From positions 1,207,448 to 1,271,447 of the forward strand of contig NZ_CP101750.1 of assembly GCF_026810505.1 (NCBI RefSeq): DNA of 64,000 nucleotides, given 5' to 3'. Source of the DNA: Streptomyces sp. Je 1-369. GTDB taxonomy: Bacteria; Actinomycetota; Actinomycetes; Streptomycetales; Streptomycetaceae. The notes under the pieces are model-generated. The model saw only the letters and a list, made by a program, of their open reading frames with translations. It did not search any database and was not told where the DNA came from. Each line of letters starts with the position of its first letter. Position 1 is the stretch's first letter. Positions 14,639 to 23,373 of the stretch are shown here, in pieces. Both the position numbers and the translations under genes were made by a program.

Positions 14639-15739
14639 ATGCTCATGGACCACCTCATGAACGACCTCATGGACGACAGGACAGGACAGCGCACCGTGGC
14701 CGAGACCGCCGCCCGACGACCCGAGAACCGTTACGGCAACCGGCCGACCATGAAGGACGTCGCCGCGCGCGCGGGGGTCGGCCTGAAGACCGTCTCACGC
14801 GTCGTGAACGGTGAACCGGGCGTCACCCCCGACACCGAGCGCCGCGTGCAGGAGGCCATCGACGCGCTGGGCTTCCGCCGCAACGACAGCGCGCGCGTGC
14901 TGCGCAAAGGGCGCACCGCCAGCATCGGCCTCGTACTGGAGGATCTGGCCGACCCCTTCTACGGTCCGCTGAGCCGTGCCGTCGAGGAGGTCGCGCGGGC
15001 GCACGGCGCGCTGCTCATCAACGGGTCGAGCGCGGAGGACCCGGACCGCGAACAGGAGTTGGTGCTCGCGCTGTGCGCGCGGCGCGTCGACGGGCTCGTG
15101 GTGATTCCGGCCGGGGACGACCACCGTTATCTGGAGCCGGAGATCGCCGCCGGTGTCGCCACCGTCTTCGTCGACCGGCCCGCCGGGAAGATCGACGCCG
15201 ACGTGGTGCTCTCCGACAGCTTCGGCGGCGCGCGGGACGGCGTCGCGCACCTCATCGCCCACGGTCACCGCCGCATCGGCTTCATCGGCGACCAGCCGCG
15301 CATCCACACCGCCATAGAACGCCTGCGCGGTTACCGCGCGGCGATGGAGGACGCGGAGATCTCCGTCGACGAGGCGTGGGTGTCGCTCGGCGTCACCGAT
15401 CCGGAGCGGGTCCGCCTGGCGGCCGAGACGATGCTGAGCGGTCCGGAACCGGTGACGGCGGTGTTCGCGGGCAACAACCGGGTGACGGTGACGGTCGTAC
15501 GCGTTCTGGCCTCGCTCGACCGTCCCGTGGCGCTCGTCGGCTTCGACGACATCGAGCTCGCGGATCTGCTGAGCCCCGGCGTGACCGTCGTCGCGCAGGA
15601 CGCGGCGCAATTGGGCAGGACGGCGGCGGAACGCCTGTTCCGGCAGCTCGACGGTGTGTCGGAGGCCCCGGAGCGGGTCGAGCTGCCGACGCGGCTCATC
15701 ACGCGCGGGTCGGGGGAACTGCCGCCCGCCGGCCGCTAG
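14639..15739 (+). CDS. LacI-family transcriptional regulator
   Basis: A 366-residue repressor. The helix-turn-helix (TMKDVAARAGVGLKTVSRVVNG) starts near residue 37, followed by the hinge helix (SARVLRKGRT) and a periplasmic-binding-protein-like sensor domain (LVLEDLADPFYGPLSRAVEEVARAHG, GFIGDQPRIHTAIERLRGY, ALVGFDDIELADLLSPGVTVVAQD). ATG 14639 is chosen since it lies about ten bases after the TATGCT -10 element, suggesting a leaderless mRNA; GTG 14697 or ATG 14750 are shorter options. It likely represses itself, the ROK kinase and perhaps the glycosidase/importer until a sugar binds. Confidence 0.88.
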   Translation: MLMDHLMNDLMDDRTGQRTVAETAARRPENRYGNRPTMKDVAARAGVGLKTVSRVVNGEPGVTPDTERRVQEAIDALGFRRNDSARVLRKGRTASIGLVLEDLADPFYGPLSRAVEEVARAHGALLINGSSAEDPDREQELVLALCARRVDGLVVIPAGDDHRYLEPEIAAGVATVFVDRPAGKIDADVVLSDSFGGARDGVAHLIAHGHRRIGFIGDQPRIHTAIERLRGYRAAMEDAEISVDEAWVSLGVTDPERVRLAAETMLSGPEPVTAVFAGNNRVTVTVVRVLASLDRPVALVGFDDIELADLLSPGVTVVAQDAAQLGRTAAERLFRQLDGVSEAPERVELPTRLITRGSGELPPAGR

Positions 15740-15776
15740 ACCCAGGGACCCGACGCGTTGTAAGCGTTCAGAGCGT

Positions 15777-16238
15777 TCAGAGCAAGAAGACCACGGCGCA
15801 CGCGATGAGCGTGCCGACGGCTATCAGGCCGCCGATCGCTCCGGCGATGAGCGCCGTCTTCTCCGAGGCGGGGCGGAGCTCCTCCCAGCCCAGTTCCTGC
15901 GCCGCGCCCCGGATCAGCCGGTGGCCGTCGGCGGAGGAGAACGAGGTCCGCTCGCTGCCGTCCAGGGAGCGGCCCCAGGTGCGGTATCCGGCGCGGCCGC
16001 GCTCCACCGTGTGGCTCGATGTCCCGAACGCGCCCCTTTCCTGGGTGCGGATGATGTCCGTCATGGTGAAGGTCTTCTCACGCGGGTGCAGTTCGACGCG
16101 GTACGTGTGCACCTGTGTGGTGTTTCGGCCCACCTGTGGGACGTCCACGGTCATGTCGAAGCCGCGCCCGGTGCGTTGCAGCCGGTACGACGTGTCCGCC
16201 GTGGCGGCCCGGACGCGGGCGTACAGCGTTTCGCTCAT
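15777..16238 (-). CDS. small membrane protein coupled to a Ser/Thr kinase gene
   Basis: A 153-residue protein whose ATG overlaps the kinase stop codon by one base (TGATG), so the two are translationally coupled. Residues 1-120 are soluble (SETLYARVRAATADTSYRLQRTGRGFDMTVDVPQ...), with a beta-rich pattern that includes HTYRVELHPREKTFTMTDI. One C-terminal membrane helix follows (TALIAGAIGGLIAVGTLIACAVVFLL), so it is tail-anchored with the soluble part probably cytoplasmic. No family is recognised. Coupling suggests it is a substrate or partner of the kinase. Confidence 0.75.
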   Translation of the reverse strand: MSETLYARVRAATADTSYRLQRTGRGFDMTVDVPQVGRNTTQVHTYRVELHPREKTFTMTDIIRTQERGAFGTSSHTVERGRAGYRTWGRSLDGSERTSFSSADGHRLIRGAAQELGWEELRPASEKTALIAGAIGGLIAVGTLIACAVVFLL

Positions 16239-17971
16239 CAGCAGACCGGCAGTCCGGGCAGCGGCTTGTCGTTGTCGCCGCCCTTCAAGTAGACGTCGCT
16301 GACGAAGACGTTCGTGTTGCCGCTGTCGTCGTCCGTCTTGGCCCACCAGACGTTCGTCCACTGGCCCGACGTCTCGCGACGGCCCAGGTTCTGCTGGCAG
16401 TAGAAATAGTTGGTGCCCGCGTTGAGCGTGCCGACCCGGGCGCCGCCCGCGGTGTACGAGCTCGCGGTGCGCCACACGTCGCAGTTGTACTTGCCGCCGC
16501 CCGCCGGGTGGCAGACCGGGTCCGGCGCGGAGCCGCCCTCGGTCGGCTTGGTGGTGGCGTCGGGGCGGGACGGGGTCTTGCCGCCGTCCTTGCTCTTGTC
16601 GGCGTCCCGGTCGGACGCGTCCTTGTCGTCCTTGCCGGTCCCGTCCCTCTTGTCGGCGTCCTTCGCGTCGTCGGAGGGCTTCGTGCGCGGCTTGCGGGGC
16701 TTCTCGTCGCCCTGCCCCGACGGCTTGGGCCGCTCCGACTCACCGCCGAGGGGGCCGCGGCTGCCGTCGTCGTCGTTCGACCCCGCGCCTGCGGATGACG
16801 TGCCTTCCCGGGCCTGGTTCCCCTCGTCTTCCTTGCCGTTGAGGACGGCCACCGTGGCTCCGGTCGCCGTGAGGACGACGGCGACGGCAGCGGCGGCCAG
16901 CAGCGCGCGTCCACGGCGCGGGCGGCGCTGGGTGGAGCGCGTCTCGGCGCGGGTCTCCGCACGGCTCGGCGACGCAGGACTCGGCGACGGGGCGGGTGCC
17001 TGGGGCGACTGCGCCACCGCCGGCGGCGGGCCGAAGCCCGGCGGCGGTGCGGTGGGGATGCTGCGCTCCGTCGGCCCGTAGGGCGCCGGGGCGGGCGATC
17101 CCGTGCCCGCGGGCTCCGCGGCCGCCACCCCGGCCAGCAGCAGCCGCGCCGCGTCCGCGTCGGGGCGTGCCTGCGGGTCCTTGTTCATCAGCTGCTGGAG
17201 TACGGGGGTCAGTGGCCCCGAGCGCCGTGGCTCGGGCAGCGGGTCGACCACGATCGCGGTGAGCGTGGACCACGTGGACGTACGCCGGAAGGGTGATGAG
17301 CCCTCCACCGCCGCGTACAGCGTGGCGCCGAGGGCCCAGACGTCGGAGGCGGGGCCCGGGTCGTGTCCCTGGGCTCGCTCGGGCGCCAAGTAGTCGAGGG
17401 AGCCGACCAGTTCGCCGCTGCGGGTGAGGTGCGTGGCCGAGCCGTCGTTCGGGTCCTCCATCGTGGCGATGCCGAAGTCGGTGAGGACGACGCGGCCGCC
17501 GGTCTCCAGGAGGATGTTGCCGGGCTTCACGTCGCGGTGCAGGACGCCGACGCGGTGGGCGGCGGCCAGGGCGTCCATGACCTTGGCTCCGATGTCGGCG
17601 GCTTCGCGGGGGGCGAGGGCGCCCCGGTCGCGCAGCACGTCGTCGAGGGAGGGGCCGTCGACGAGCTCCATGACGATGAGGGGCCGTCCGTCGACCTCCG
17701 TGACGTCGTGCACGGCGACGACTCCGGGGTGGCGCACGCGGGCGGCCGCGCGGGCCTCGCGCTGCATGCGCAGGCGCAGGTCGGCCAGTTCGGGGCCCGC
17801 CGCGTCCGTATACGTGCGGAGTTCCTTGACCGCGACTTCGCGGTGCAATACCTCGTCGACGGCGCGCCATACGACGCCCATGCCGCCCCGGCCGAGCTGT
17901 GCCACGACGCGGTAGCGCCCGGCGAGGAGTCTGCCCGCCTCGCCCGTCTGTTCCTGATCCCCCGAAAACAC
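16238..17971 (-). CDS. transmembrane Ser/Thr protein kinase (Pkn2 family) with Cys-rich extracellular domain
   Basis: A 577-residue kinase starting at GTG 17971. The Hanks-type domain fills residues about 20-280: glycine loop GRGGMG (28-32), lysine in VAVKEL (49), catalytic aspartate in HRDVKPGN (147), DFG in LTDFGIA, and the APE-like YLAPERAQG. A Pro/Ala/Ser linker precedes one membrane helix (about 352-375), then a long charged Lys/Asp/Gly stalk and a C-terminal domain of about 85 residues with four cysteines, resembling an SH3-like ligand domain (VCHPAGGGKYNCDVW, YFYCQQN, PVC end). There are no PASTA repeats. It probably senses an extracellular signal and phosphorylates cytoplasmic proteins, maybe the coupled membrane protein. 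Confidence 0.88.
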   Translation of the reverse strand: MFSGDQEQTGEAGRLLAGRYRVVAQLGRGGMGVVWRAVDEVLHREVAVKELRTYTDAAGPELADLRLRMQREARAAARVRHPGVVAVHDVTEVDGRPLIVMELVDGPSLDDVLRDRGALAPREAADIGAKVMDALAAAHRVGVLHRDVKPGNILLETGGRVVLTDFGIATMEDPNDGSATHLTRSGELVGSLDYLAPERAQGHDPGPASDVWALGATLYAAVEGSSPFRRTSTWSTLTAIVVDPLPEPRRSGPLTPVLQQLMNKDPQARPDADAARLLLAGVAAAEPAGTGSPAPAPYGPTERSIPTAPPPGFGPPPAVAQSPQAPAPSPSPASPSRAETRAETRSTQRRPRRGRALLAAAAVAVVLTATGATVAVLNGKEDEGNQAREGTSSAGAGSNDDDGSRGPLGGESERPKPSGQGDEKPRKPRTKPSDDAKDADKRDGTGKDDKDASDRDADKSKDGGKTPSRPDATTKPTEGGSAPDPVCHPAGGGKYNCDVWRTASSYTAGGARVGTLNAGTNYFYCQQNLGRRETSGQWTNVWWAKTDDDSGNTNVFVSDVYLKGGDNDKPLPGLPVC

Positions 17972-18065
17972 CGCTGCCCCGTTCCTGTCACACCACTTTC
18001 CGTGGCGTACAGACTACGGGGCAGCAGTGACTGTCAGTGTCTGCTGTTACCGACCTGGCACGCCG

Positions 18066-19358
18066 CTACTTGCCGGACTTCGTCAGGTCGCCGCGGCGCG
18101 GTCCCGCGAAGCCCTGGAGGCGGGCCAGGGTGAGGCCGGTGAGGCGGGTGACCTCACCCGCGTCGAGGGCGCCGCAGTCCAGGCCGCGCAGCAGGTAGCC
18201 GGCGAGGGCCTTGGCGGTGGCGGGCTCGTCGGCGACGTCGCCGCCCTCGTGGTGGCCCGCGTAGGCGGCCAGGCGGGCGGCTGCCGCCTCGAAGCCCTCG
18301 CGGTAGAACGCGAACACCGCGGCGTAGCGCGTGGGGATGTGGCCCGGGTGCATGTCCCAGCCCTGGTAGTAGGCGCGGGCCAGGGCGCGCCTGGTGAGGC
18401 CGTAGTGCAGCCGCCAGGCGTCGTGGACCTTCGCGGTGGGGCCGACGGGCAGGACGTTGGTGGAGCCGTCCGAGACGCGTACTCCGGTGCCCGCGGCGGC
18501 GACCTGCATGACGGCCTTGGCGTGGTCGGCGGCCGGGTGGTCGCTGGCCTGGTAGGCGGCGCTCACGTGCAGGCAGGCGCTGTAGTCGAAGGTGCCGTAG
18601 TGCAGTCCTGTGGCGCGGCCCTCGGCGGCCTGGATCATGCGGGCCACGGCGGCGGTGCCGTCGGTGGCGAGGATGGACTGGCTGGTCTCGATCTGGATCT
18701 CGAAGCCGATGCGGCCGCGCTCGATGCCGCGGGCCTTCTCGAACTCCTCCAGGAGGCGCACCATCGCGGTGACCTGTTCGGGGTACGTGACCTTGGGCAG
18801 GGTCAGGACGAGTCCGTCGGGGAGGCCGCCGGCCTCCATGAGGCCGGACAGGAAGATGTCGAGGGTGCGGATGCCGCGGGCGCGCACCGCCTCTTCCATG
18901 CACTTCATACGGATGCCCATGTACGGGGCGGCGGTGCCGTTCTTGTAGGCCTCGGCGACGAGGCGGGCCGCGCGGGCGGCGTCCTGGTCCTCGTCGGCGC
19001 CCTTGTAGCCGTCCTCGAAGTCGATGCGCAGGTCTTCAACGGGCTCGCGCTCCAGTTTGGTGCGCACGCGCGTGTAGACGGCTTCGGCGAGGTCGTCGCC
19101 CAGGCCGAGGACGGCGGCGAAGGAGGCGGCGTCCGGGGCGTGCTCGTCGAGCATCGCCAGGGCCTCGTCGCCCCAGGTGCGGATCGAGTCGGCGGCGAAC
19201 CGCTCCCCGGGGACGTACACGGTGTGGACGGGCTGGCGGGTGCCTGGGTCGCCGGGATAGCGGCGCTCGAGCTCCGCGTCCACCGGGGCGAGGGAAGCGC
19301 TGATGCCGTCGCTGACCGCGCCGGCGAGGCTCGTCGCCACCTTCTCTTGCTGACCCAT
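18066..19358 (-). CDS. HpcH/HpaI-type aldolase/citrate lyase family protein (DUF6986-like)
   Basis: A 430-residue protein starting at ATG 19358, eight bases after GGAGG. The TIM-barrel features of the HpcH/HpaI-citrate-lyase-beta superfamily are visible: LRIDFEDGYKG (metal-binding Glu/Asp), LTLPKV, IGFEIQIETSQSIL, and GLHYGTFDYSACL. The C-terminal WDMHPGHIPTRYAAVFAFYREGF resembles malate-synthase/malyl-CoA-lyase-like endings. Such enzymes cleave or form C-C bonds in CoA thioesters or 2-keto acids. The substrate is not evident and the gene stands alone. The call to DUF6986 rests on memory of family sequence. Confidence 0.75.
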   Translation of the reverse strand: MGQQEKVATSLAGAVSDGISASLAPVDAELERRYPGDPGTRQPVHTVYVPGERFAADSIRTWGDEALAMLDEHAPDAASFAAVLGLGDDLAEAVYTRVRTKLEREPVEDLRIDFEDGYKGADEDQDAARAARLVAEAYKNGTAAPYMGIRMKCMEEAVRARGIRTLDIFLSGLMEAGGLPDGLVLTLPKVTYPEQVTAMVRLLEEFEKARGIERGRIGFEIQIETSQSILATDGTAAVARMIQAAEGRATGLHYGTFDYSACLHVSAAYQASDHPAADHAKAVMQVAAAGTGVRVSDGSTNVLPVGPTAKVHDAWRLHYGLTRRALARAYYQGWDMHPGHIPTRYAAVFAFYREGFEAAAARLAAYAGHHEGGDVADEPATAKALAGYLLRGLDCGALDAGEVTRLTGLTLARLQGFAGPRRGDLTKSGK

Positions 19359-19623
19359 TCCTGCATCCTCCACACGCTCGGTGCCGCGCCCGGCATTTCC
19401 GCTACACGGAATCAGTACTCCGCATAGCGAAGTTATCCGTGACCTTCGTGCTGGTCAACACCCTCTCGTGTGGTGGACCCGTCGCAGACCCGCCGTAGAC
19501 CGGTCCACGACCACAGGAGTTCACGCCGGTCCCGGATTCTTCTGCCGCTGTCTCAGATCCTGCTTACGCAGCCGTACGCGCGCACCCCATCCTGACCGCG
19601 CGCCCCGAACCGAAGGAGACCGT

Positions 19624-20523
19624 GTGCCGACCGATCCCCGCGTCACGCGCCGTTCCGGCCTGCGGACGGCGTTCGCCGCAGCCGCCGCCCTCCCCCTGCT
19701 CACCACCGCGCTGGCCGCCGCGCCCGCGCACGCCGTGCAGCGCCCGGGCCGCCGCCTGGAGGTCATGTCGTTCAACCTCCGCTACGCGAGCGCCACACCG
19801 CCGAACACCTGGGCCGACCGCCGTCCGGTGACCCGTGAGCTCCTGCGCCGCACCAGGCCGCACATCGTCGGCACCCAGGAGGGGCTCTACCAGCAGGTGC
19901 GGGACATCGCGGCGGACCTCGGCCCGCACTACGACTGGATCGGCACCGGCCGCGCGGGCGGCAGCCGCGACGAGTTCATGACCGTCTTCTACGACACCCG
20001 CAGACTCGCCCCGGTCGAGTACGACCACTACTGGCTCTCCGACACCCCGGAGGTGATCGGCTCCAACACCTGGGGCGGCGGTTCCATCCGGATGGTCACC
20101 TGGGTCCGCTTCCACGACCTGCGCACGGACGACGAGCTGTACGTGCTCAACACGCACCTCGACAACGCGTCCCAGTCCGCACGCGCGCGCGGCGCCCAAC
20201 TGATCGTCGAGCGCCTCGCCCGCCTGGACCGGTCCCTGCCGCTCGTCGTGACGGGCGACTTCAATGTGGCCGCGCACAAGAATCCGGTGTACGACACGCT
20301 GCTCGGCGCCGGTCTCGTCGACAGCTGGGACGCGGCGGACCGGCGGAGCAAGGCGTACGCCACGTTCCACGGCTACAAGCCCCTCACCCCCGACGGCGAC
20401 CGCATCGACTGGATCCTGGCGACACCGGGCGTGCGCGTCCACGAGGCGACGATCAACACGTTCGCGCTGGACGGGCAGTTTCCGAGCGACCATCTGCCGG
20501 TGCAGGCGAGCCTGACGCTGTGA
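19624..20523 (+). CDS. Tat-exported endonuclease/exonuclease/phosphatase (EEP) family hydrolase
   Basis: A 299-residue protein beginning at GTG 19624 behind GAAGGAGA. The N-terminus is a Tat-like signal (RRSGLRTAFAAAAALPLL ... APAHA, residues 10-38). The mature part has the EEP hallmarks: VMSFNLRYAS, VGTQEGLYQQV with the metal-binding Glu, LVVTGDFNVAAHKNPVY, DRIDWILAT and SDHLPVQASL with the catalytic His. The family includes DNases and phosphodiesterases acting on phospholipid or sugar-phosphate substrates, so an extracellular phosphodiesterase role is likely but the substrate is open. A terminator follows directly. Confidence 0.85.
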   Translation: MPTDPRVTRRSGLRTAFAAAAALPLLTTALAAAPAHAVQRPGRRLEVMSFNLRYASATPPNTWADRRPVTRELLRRTRPHIVGTQEGLYQQVRDIAADLGPHYDWIGTGRAGGSRDEFMTVFYDTRRLAPVEYDHYWLSDTPEVIGSNTWGGGSIRMVTWVRFHDLRTDDELYVLNTHLDNASQSARARGAQLIVERLARLDRSLPLVVTGDFNVAAHKNPVYDTLLGAGLVDSWDAADRRSKAYATFHGYKPLTPDGDRIDWILATPGVRVHEATINTFALDGQFPSDHLPVQASLTL

Positions 20524-20528
20524 CGCGC

Positions 20529-20567
20529 CGAGGCCCCCGCGCCGCGTGGTGCGGTGCGAGGGCCTCG
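20529..20567. terminator. bidirectional terminator between EEP and etfA genes
   Basis: CGAGGCCC (20529-20536) pairs with GGGCCTCG (20560-20567). The hairpin lies in the 58 bases between two convergent stop codons and can serve both. Confidence 0.6.
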
Positions 20568-20581
20568 TCGGGTCGCCGGGG

Positions 20582-21544
20582 TCAGCCCTTGCGGGTCTTG
20601 ACCTCTTCGGTCAGCGCCGGGACGACGTCGAAGAGGTCGCCGACCACTCCGTAGTCGACCAGGTCGAAGATCGGGGCCTCGGCGTCCTTGTTGATGGCCA
20701 CGATGGTCTTCGACGTCTGCATGCCGGCGCGGTGCTGGATCGCGCCGGAGATGCCGGACGCGATGTACAGCTGCGGGGAGACCGACTTGCCGGTCTGGCC
20801 GACCTGGTTGGAGTGCGGGTACCAGCCGGCGTCGACCGCGGCACGCGAGGCGCCCACGGCGGCACCGAGCGAGTCGGCGAGGTCCTCGATGATCGAGAAG
20901 TTCTCGGCGCCGTTGACGCCGCGGCCGCCGGAGACCACGATGGCGGCCTCGGTGAGGTCGGGGCGGCCCGTCGACTCGCGCGGGGTGCGCGAGACGACCT
21001 TGGTGCCGGTGGCCTTCTCGGAGAACGAGACCGTGAGGGCCTCGACGGTGCCCGCGGCCGGGGCGGCCTCCACGGCGGCCGAGTTCGGCTTGACCGTGAT
21101 GACCGGGGTGCCGTTGGAGACACGGGACTTGGTGGTGTACGAGGCGGCGAACGCGGACTGCGTGGCCACCGGACCCTCGTCGCCGGCCTCGAGGTCGACG
21201 GCGTCCGTGATGATGCCGGACTTGATGCGGACCGCGAGGCGGGCCGCGATCTCCTTGCCCTCGGCGGAGGACGGGACGAGCACGGCGGCCGGGGAGACGG
21301 CCTCGTACGCGGCCTGGAGCGCGTCCACCTTCGGTACGACGAGGTAGTCGGCGAACTCGGGGGCGTCGGCGGTGAGGACCTTCACGGCGCCGTGCTCGGC
21401 GAGCGTGGCGGCGGTGGCCTCGGCACCGGAGCCGAGGGCGACGGCGACGGGCTCGCCGACGCGGCGGGCCAGGGTCAGCAGCTCAAGGGTGGGCTTGCGG
21501 ACGGCGCCGTCCACGTGGTCGACGTAGACGAGAATTTCAGTCAT
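20582..21544 (-). CDS. etfA: electron transfer flavoprotein alpha subunit
   Basis: A 320-residue EtfA. It begins MTEILVYVDHVDG and has the C-terminal FAD-binding region of the family (VSGGRGVNGAENFSIIEDLA, SRAAVDAGWYPHSNQVGQTG, LYIASGISGAIQHRAGM, INKDAEAPIFDLVDYGVVGDL). With EtfB it accepts electrons from acyl-CoA and related dehydrogenases and passes them to the quinone pool. It lies 57 bases downstream of etfB in the same orientation, the normal order, so the two form an operon. Confidence 0.96.
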   Translation of the reverse strand: MTEILVYVDHVDGAVRKPTLELLTLARRVGEPVAVALGSGAEATAATLAEHGAVKVLTADAPEFADYLVVPKVDALQAAYEAVSPAAVLVPSSAEGKEIAARLAVRIKSGIITDAVDLEAGDEGPVATQSAFAASYTTKSRVSNGTPVITVKPNSAAVEAAPAAGTVEALTVSFSEKATGTKVVSRTPRESTGRPDLTEAAIVVSGGRGVNGAENFSIIEDLADSLGAAVGASRAAVDAGWYPHSNQVGQTGKSVSPQLYIASGISGAIQHRAGMQTSKTIVAINKDAEAPIFDLVDYGVVGDLFDVVPALTEEVKTRKG

Positions 21545-21601
21545 GGGACTTCAATCTCCTGCAGTTACGAAGAAGTTGGGCGGTTGAGGGGTGACTGAAG
21601 C

Positions 21602-22387
21602 TCAGATGAACTTCTGCTCCGCAAGGAAGGCGGCGAGCTGCTTGCCGCCCTCGCCCTCGTCCTTGACGATCGTGCCGGCCGTGCGGGCCGGACGCTCGGC
21701 GGCGGAGTCGACCTTGGTCCAGGCACCCTCGAGGCCGACCTCTTCGGCGTCGATGTCCAGGTCGTCCAGGTCGAGCGACTCCACCGGCTTCTTCTTGGCG
21801 GCCATGATGCCCTTGAAGGACGGGTAGCGGGCCTCGCCCGACTGGTCCGTCACGGACACGACGGCCGGCAGGGACGCCTCGAGCTGCTCGCTGGCGGTGT
21901 CGCCGTCACGGCGGCCCTTCACGACACCGTCCGCCACGGAGACCTCGGAGAGCAGCGTGACCTGCGGGACACCGAGGCGCTCCGCGAGGATCGCCGGCAG
22001 CACGCCCATGGTGCCGTCGGTCGAGGCCATACCGGCGATGACCAGGTCGTAACCGGTCTTCTCGATGGCCTTGGCGAGCACCAGCGAGGTGCCCATCACG
22101 TCGGTGCCGTGCAGGTCGTCGTCCTCGACGTGGACGGCCTTGTCGGCGCCCATGGAGAGCGCCTTGCGCAGCGCGTCCTTGGCGTCCTCGGGGCCGACGG
22201 TCAGCACGGTGATCTCCGCGTCGTCCGCCTCGTCGGCGATCTGCAGTGCCTGCTCGACCGCGTACTCGTCGAGCTCCGAAAGGAGGCCGTCGACGTCGTC
22301 GCGGTCGACGGTCAGGTCATCGGCGAAGTGCCGGTCGCCGGTGGCGTCGGGCACGTACTTCACACAGACAACGATCCTCAAGCTCAC
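21602..22387 (-). CDS. etfB: electron transfer flavoprotein beta subunit
   Basis: A 261-residue EtfB starting at GTG 22387. It shows the family opening (RIVVCVKYVPDATGDR), the adenine-nucleotide fold (EYAVEQALQIAD, TVLTVGPEDAKDALRKALSMGADKAVHV) and the ETF-beta signature (DLVIAGMASTDGTMGVLPAILAERLG). It binds AMP and pairs with EtfA, encoded directly downstream. The upstream 232 bases hold the promoter and no gene. Confidence 0.96.
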   Translation of the reverse strand: MSLRIVVCVKYVPDATGDRHFADDLTVDRDDVDGLLSELDEYAVEQALQIADEADDAEITVLTVGPEDAKDALRKALSMGADKAVHVEDDDLHGTDVMGTSLVLAKAIEKTGYDLVIAGMASTDGTMGVLPAILAERLGVPQVTLLSEVSVADGVVKGRRDGDTASEQLEASLPAVVSVTDQSGEARYPSFKGIMAAKKKPVESLDLDDLDIDAEEVGLEGAWTKVDSAAERPARTAGTIVKDEGEGGKQLAAFLAEQKFI

Positions 22388-22619
22388 GCCGGCTCTCCTA
22401 CTGCATCGTCTTTACTGGGCTGCTGCCTTGGCTTATGGCTACTGCCTTCTTGCAGGCAGCATAGGCGCCTGAAGCGGCGGATCCCGGTCGGGGCGGACCG
22501 CGCTCCCACCGAAATATTACTCATGAGTACACCCAGTTCATTCCCGCTGAGCAAGCGCTTTGAACTGTGACCTTCCCAACGCTCCGTTATCGGCCCGCGC
22601 GCCCGCCCGACGGGAACTT

Positions 22620-23129
22620 TCAGTCCCGCAACGCGTTGAAGCGCCCGTGGTGGTACAGGAGCGGGCGCCCCTCCTCCGCACCGTCGCCGACGACGGCCTG
22701 CGCGAGCACGATGCGGTGGTCGCCCGCGGGCACGCGCGCCACGATCCGGCAGACCAGCCAGGCGAGCGCGCCGTCGAGGACGGGAACTCCTTCGGGGCCC
22801 TCGCGCCACTGCGTGGGCGGGCCGAAGCGGTCCGCTCCGCTGCGGGCGAACGTGGCGGCGAGGCCCTGCTGGTGCTCGCCGAGTATGTGGACGCCGACGT
22901 GCTCGGCCTCGGAGACCGCGGGCCAGCAGGAGGAGCCGGTGCCGATGCCGAACGAGAGCATCGGGGGCTCGGCGGAGACCGAGGCGAGCGAGGTGGCGGT
23001 GAAGCCGACGGGGCGGGAGCCGTGCGCGGCGGTGATCACCGCGACCCCCGCGGCGTGCTGCCGGAAGACCGAGCGCAGCAGATCGGGGGTGGCGAGCCGG
23101 GGCGTGCTGAGGGCAGGCGATGCCGTCAT
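22620..23129 (-). CDS. flavin reductase-like protein (FMN-binding split barrel)
   Basis: A 169-residue protein starting at ATG 23129 with AAGGA seven bases upstream. It has the DIM6/NtaB flavin-reductase pattern: LLRSVFRQHAAGVAVITA, RPVGFTATSLASVSAEPPMLSFGI, VHILGEHQQGLAATFA and the closing DHRIVLAQAV...PLLYHHGRFNAL. Such proteins supply reduced FMN to monooxygenases, some of which release sulfite from sulfonates. A 26-residue ORF ending in CPQC lies 53 bases upstream on the same strand and probably acts as a regulatory leader peptide, which suggests control by cysteine or sulfur supply. Confidence 0.85.
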   Translation of the reverse strand: MTASPALSTPRLATPDLLRSVFRQHAAGVAVITAAHGSRPVGFTATSLASVSAEPPMLSFGIGTGSSCWPAVSEAEHVGVHILGEHQQGLAATFARSGADRFGPPTQWREGPEGVPVLDGALAWLVCRIVARVPAGDHRIVLAQAVVGDGAEEGRPLLYHHGRFNALRD

Positions 23130-23182
23130 CGAGTTGTCCTTCTGCCGGGGGTTGCCGGAGGTGCGAGCGGAGGCGTCGTTGC

Positions 23183-23263
23183 TCAGCACTGCGGACAGCG
23201 GGCGCTGGCGTGGCGGCCGAGGTCCACGTGAACGCGCTCGTACAGAAGGAGGTCCCGGGGCAT
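23183..23263 (-). CDS. putative cysteine leader peptide (uORF) of the flavin reductase
   Basis: A 26-residue ORF from ATG 23263 to its stop at 23183, 53 bases before the flavin reductase start. It contains ERVHVDLGRHASARC and ends CPQC. Short actinomycete leader peptides with an H-V-D-L-x-R core and C-terminal cysteines occur before sulfur-metabolism genes, and in mycobacteria comparable uORFs regulate by ribosome stalling at cysteine codons. The match of core, position and terminal cysteines is seen directly; the regulatory role here is inferred. The ribosome-binding site is weak. Confidence 0.6.
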   Translation of the reverse strand: MPRDLLLYERVHVDLGRHASARCPQC

Positions 23264-23373
23264 GAAAGCAGGCTCGCGATAGATGCCGCGTGCAGTCAAG
23301 TCCGTTTCGGAATATGAAAGAAGGATCACTGTCGCGGGGCCCCTCCGCCCGCCGTGACCTGCGGGTCGGCCCG

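Noticed and set aside
22520..22570. 15-codon ORF (MSTPSSFPLSKRFEL) after the etfB promoter
   Set aside because: Too short, no ribosome site and no conserved feature such as terminal cysteines.
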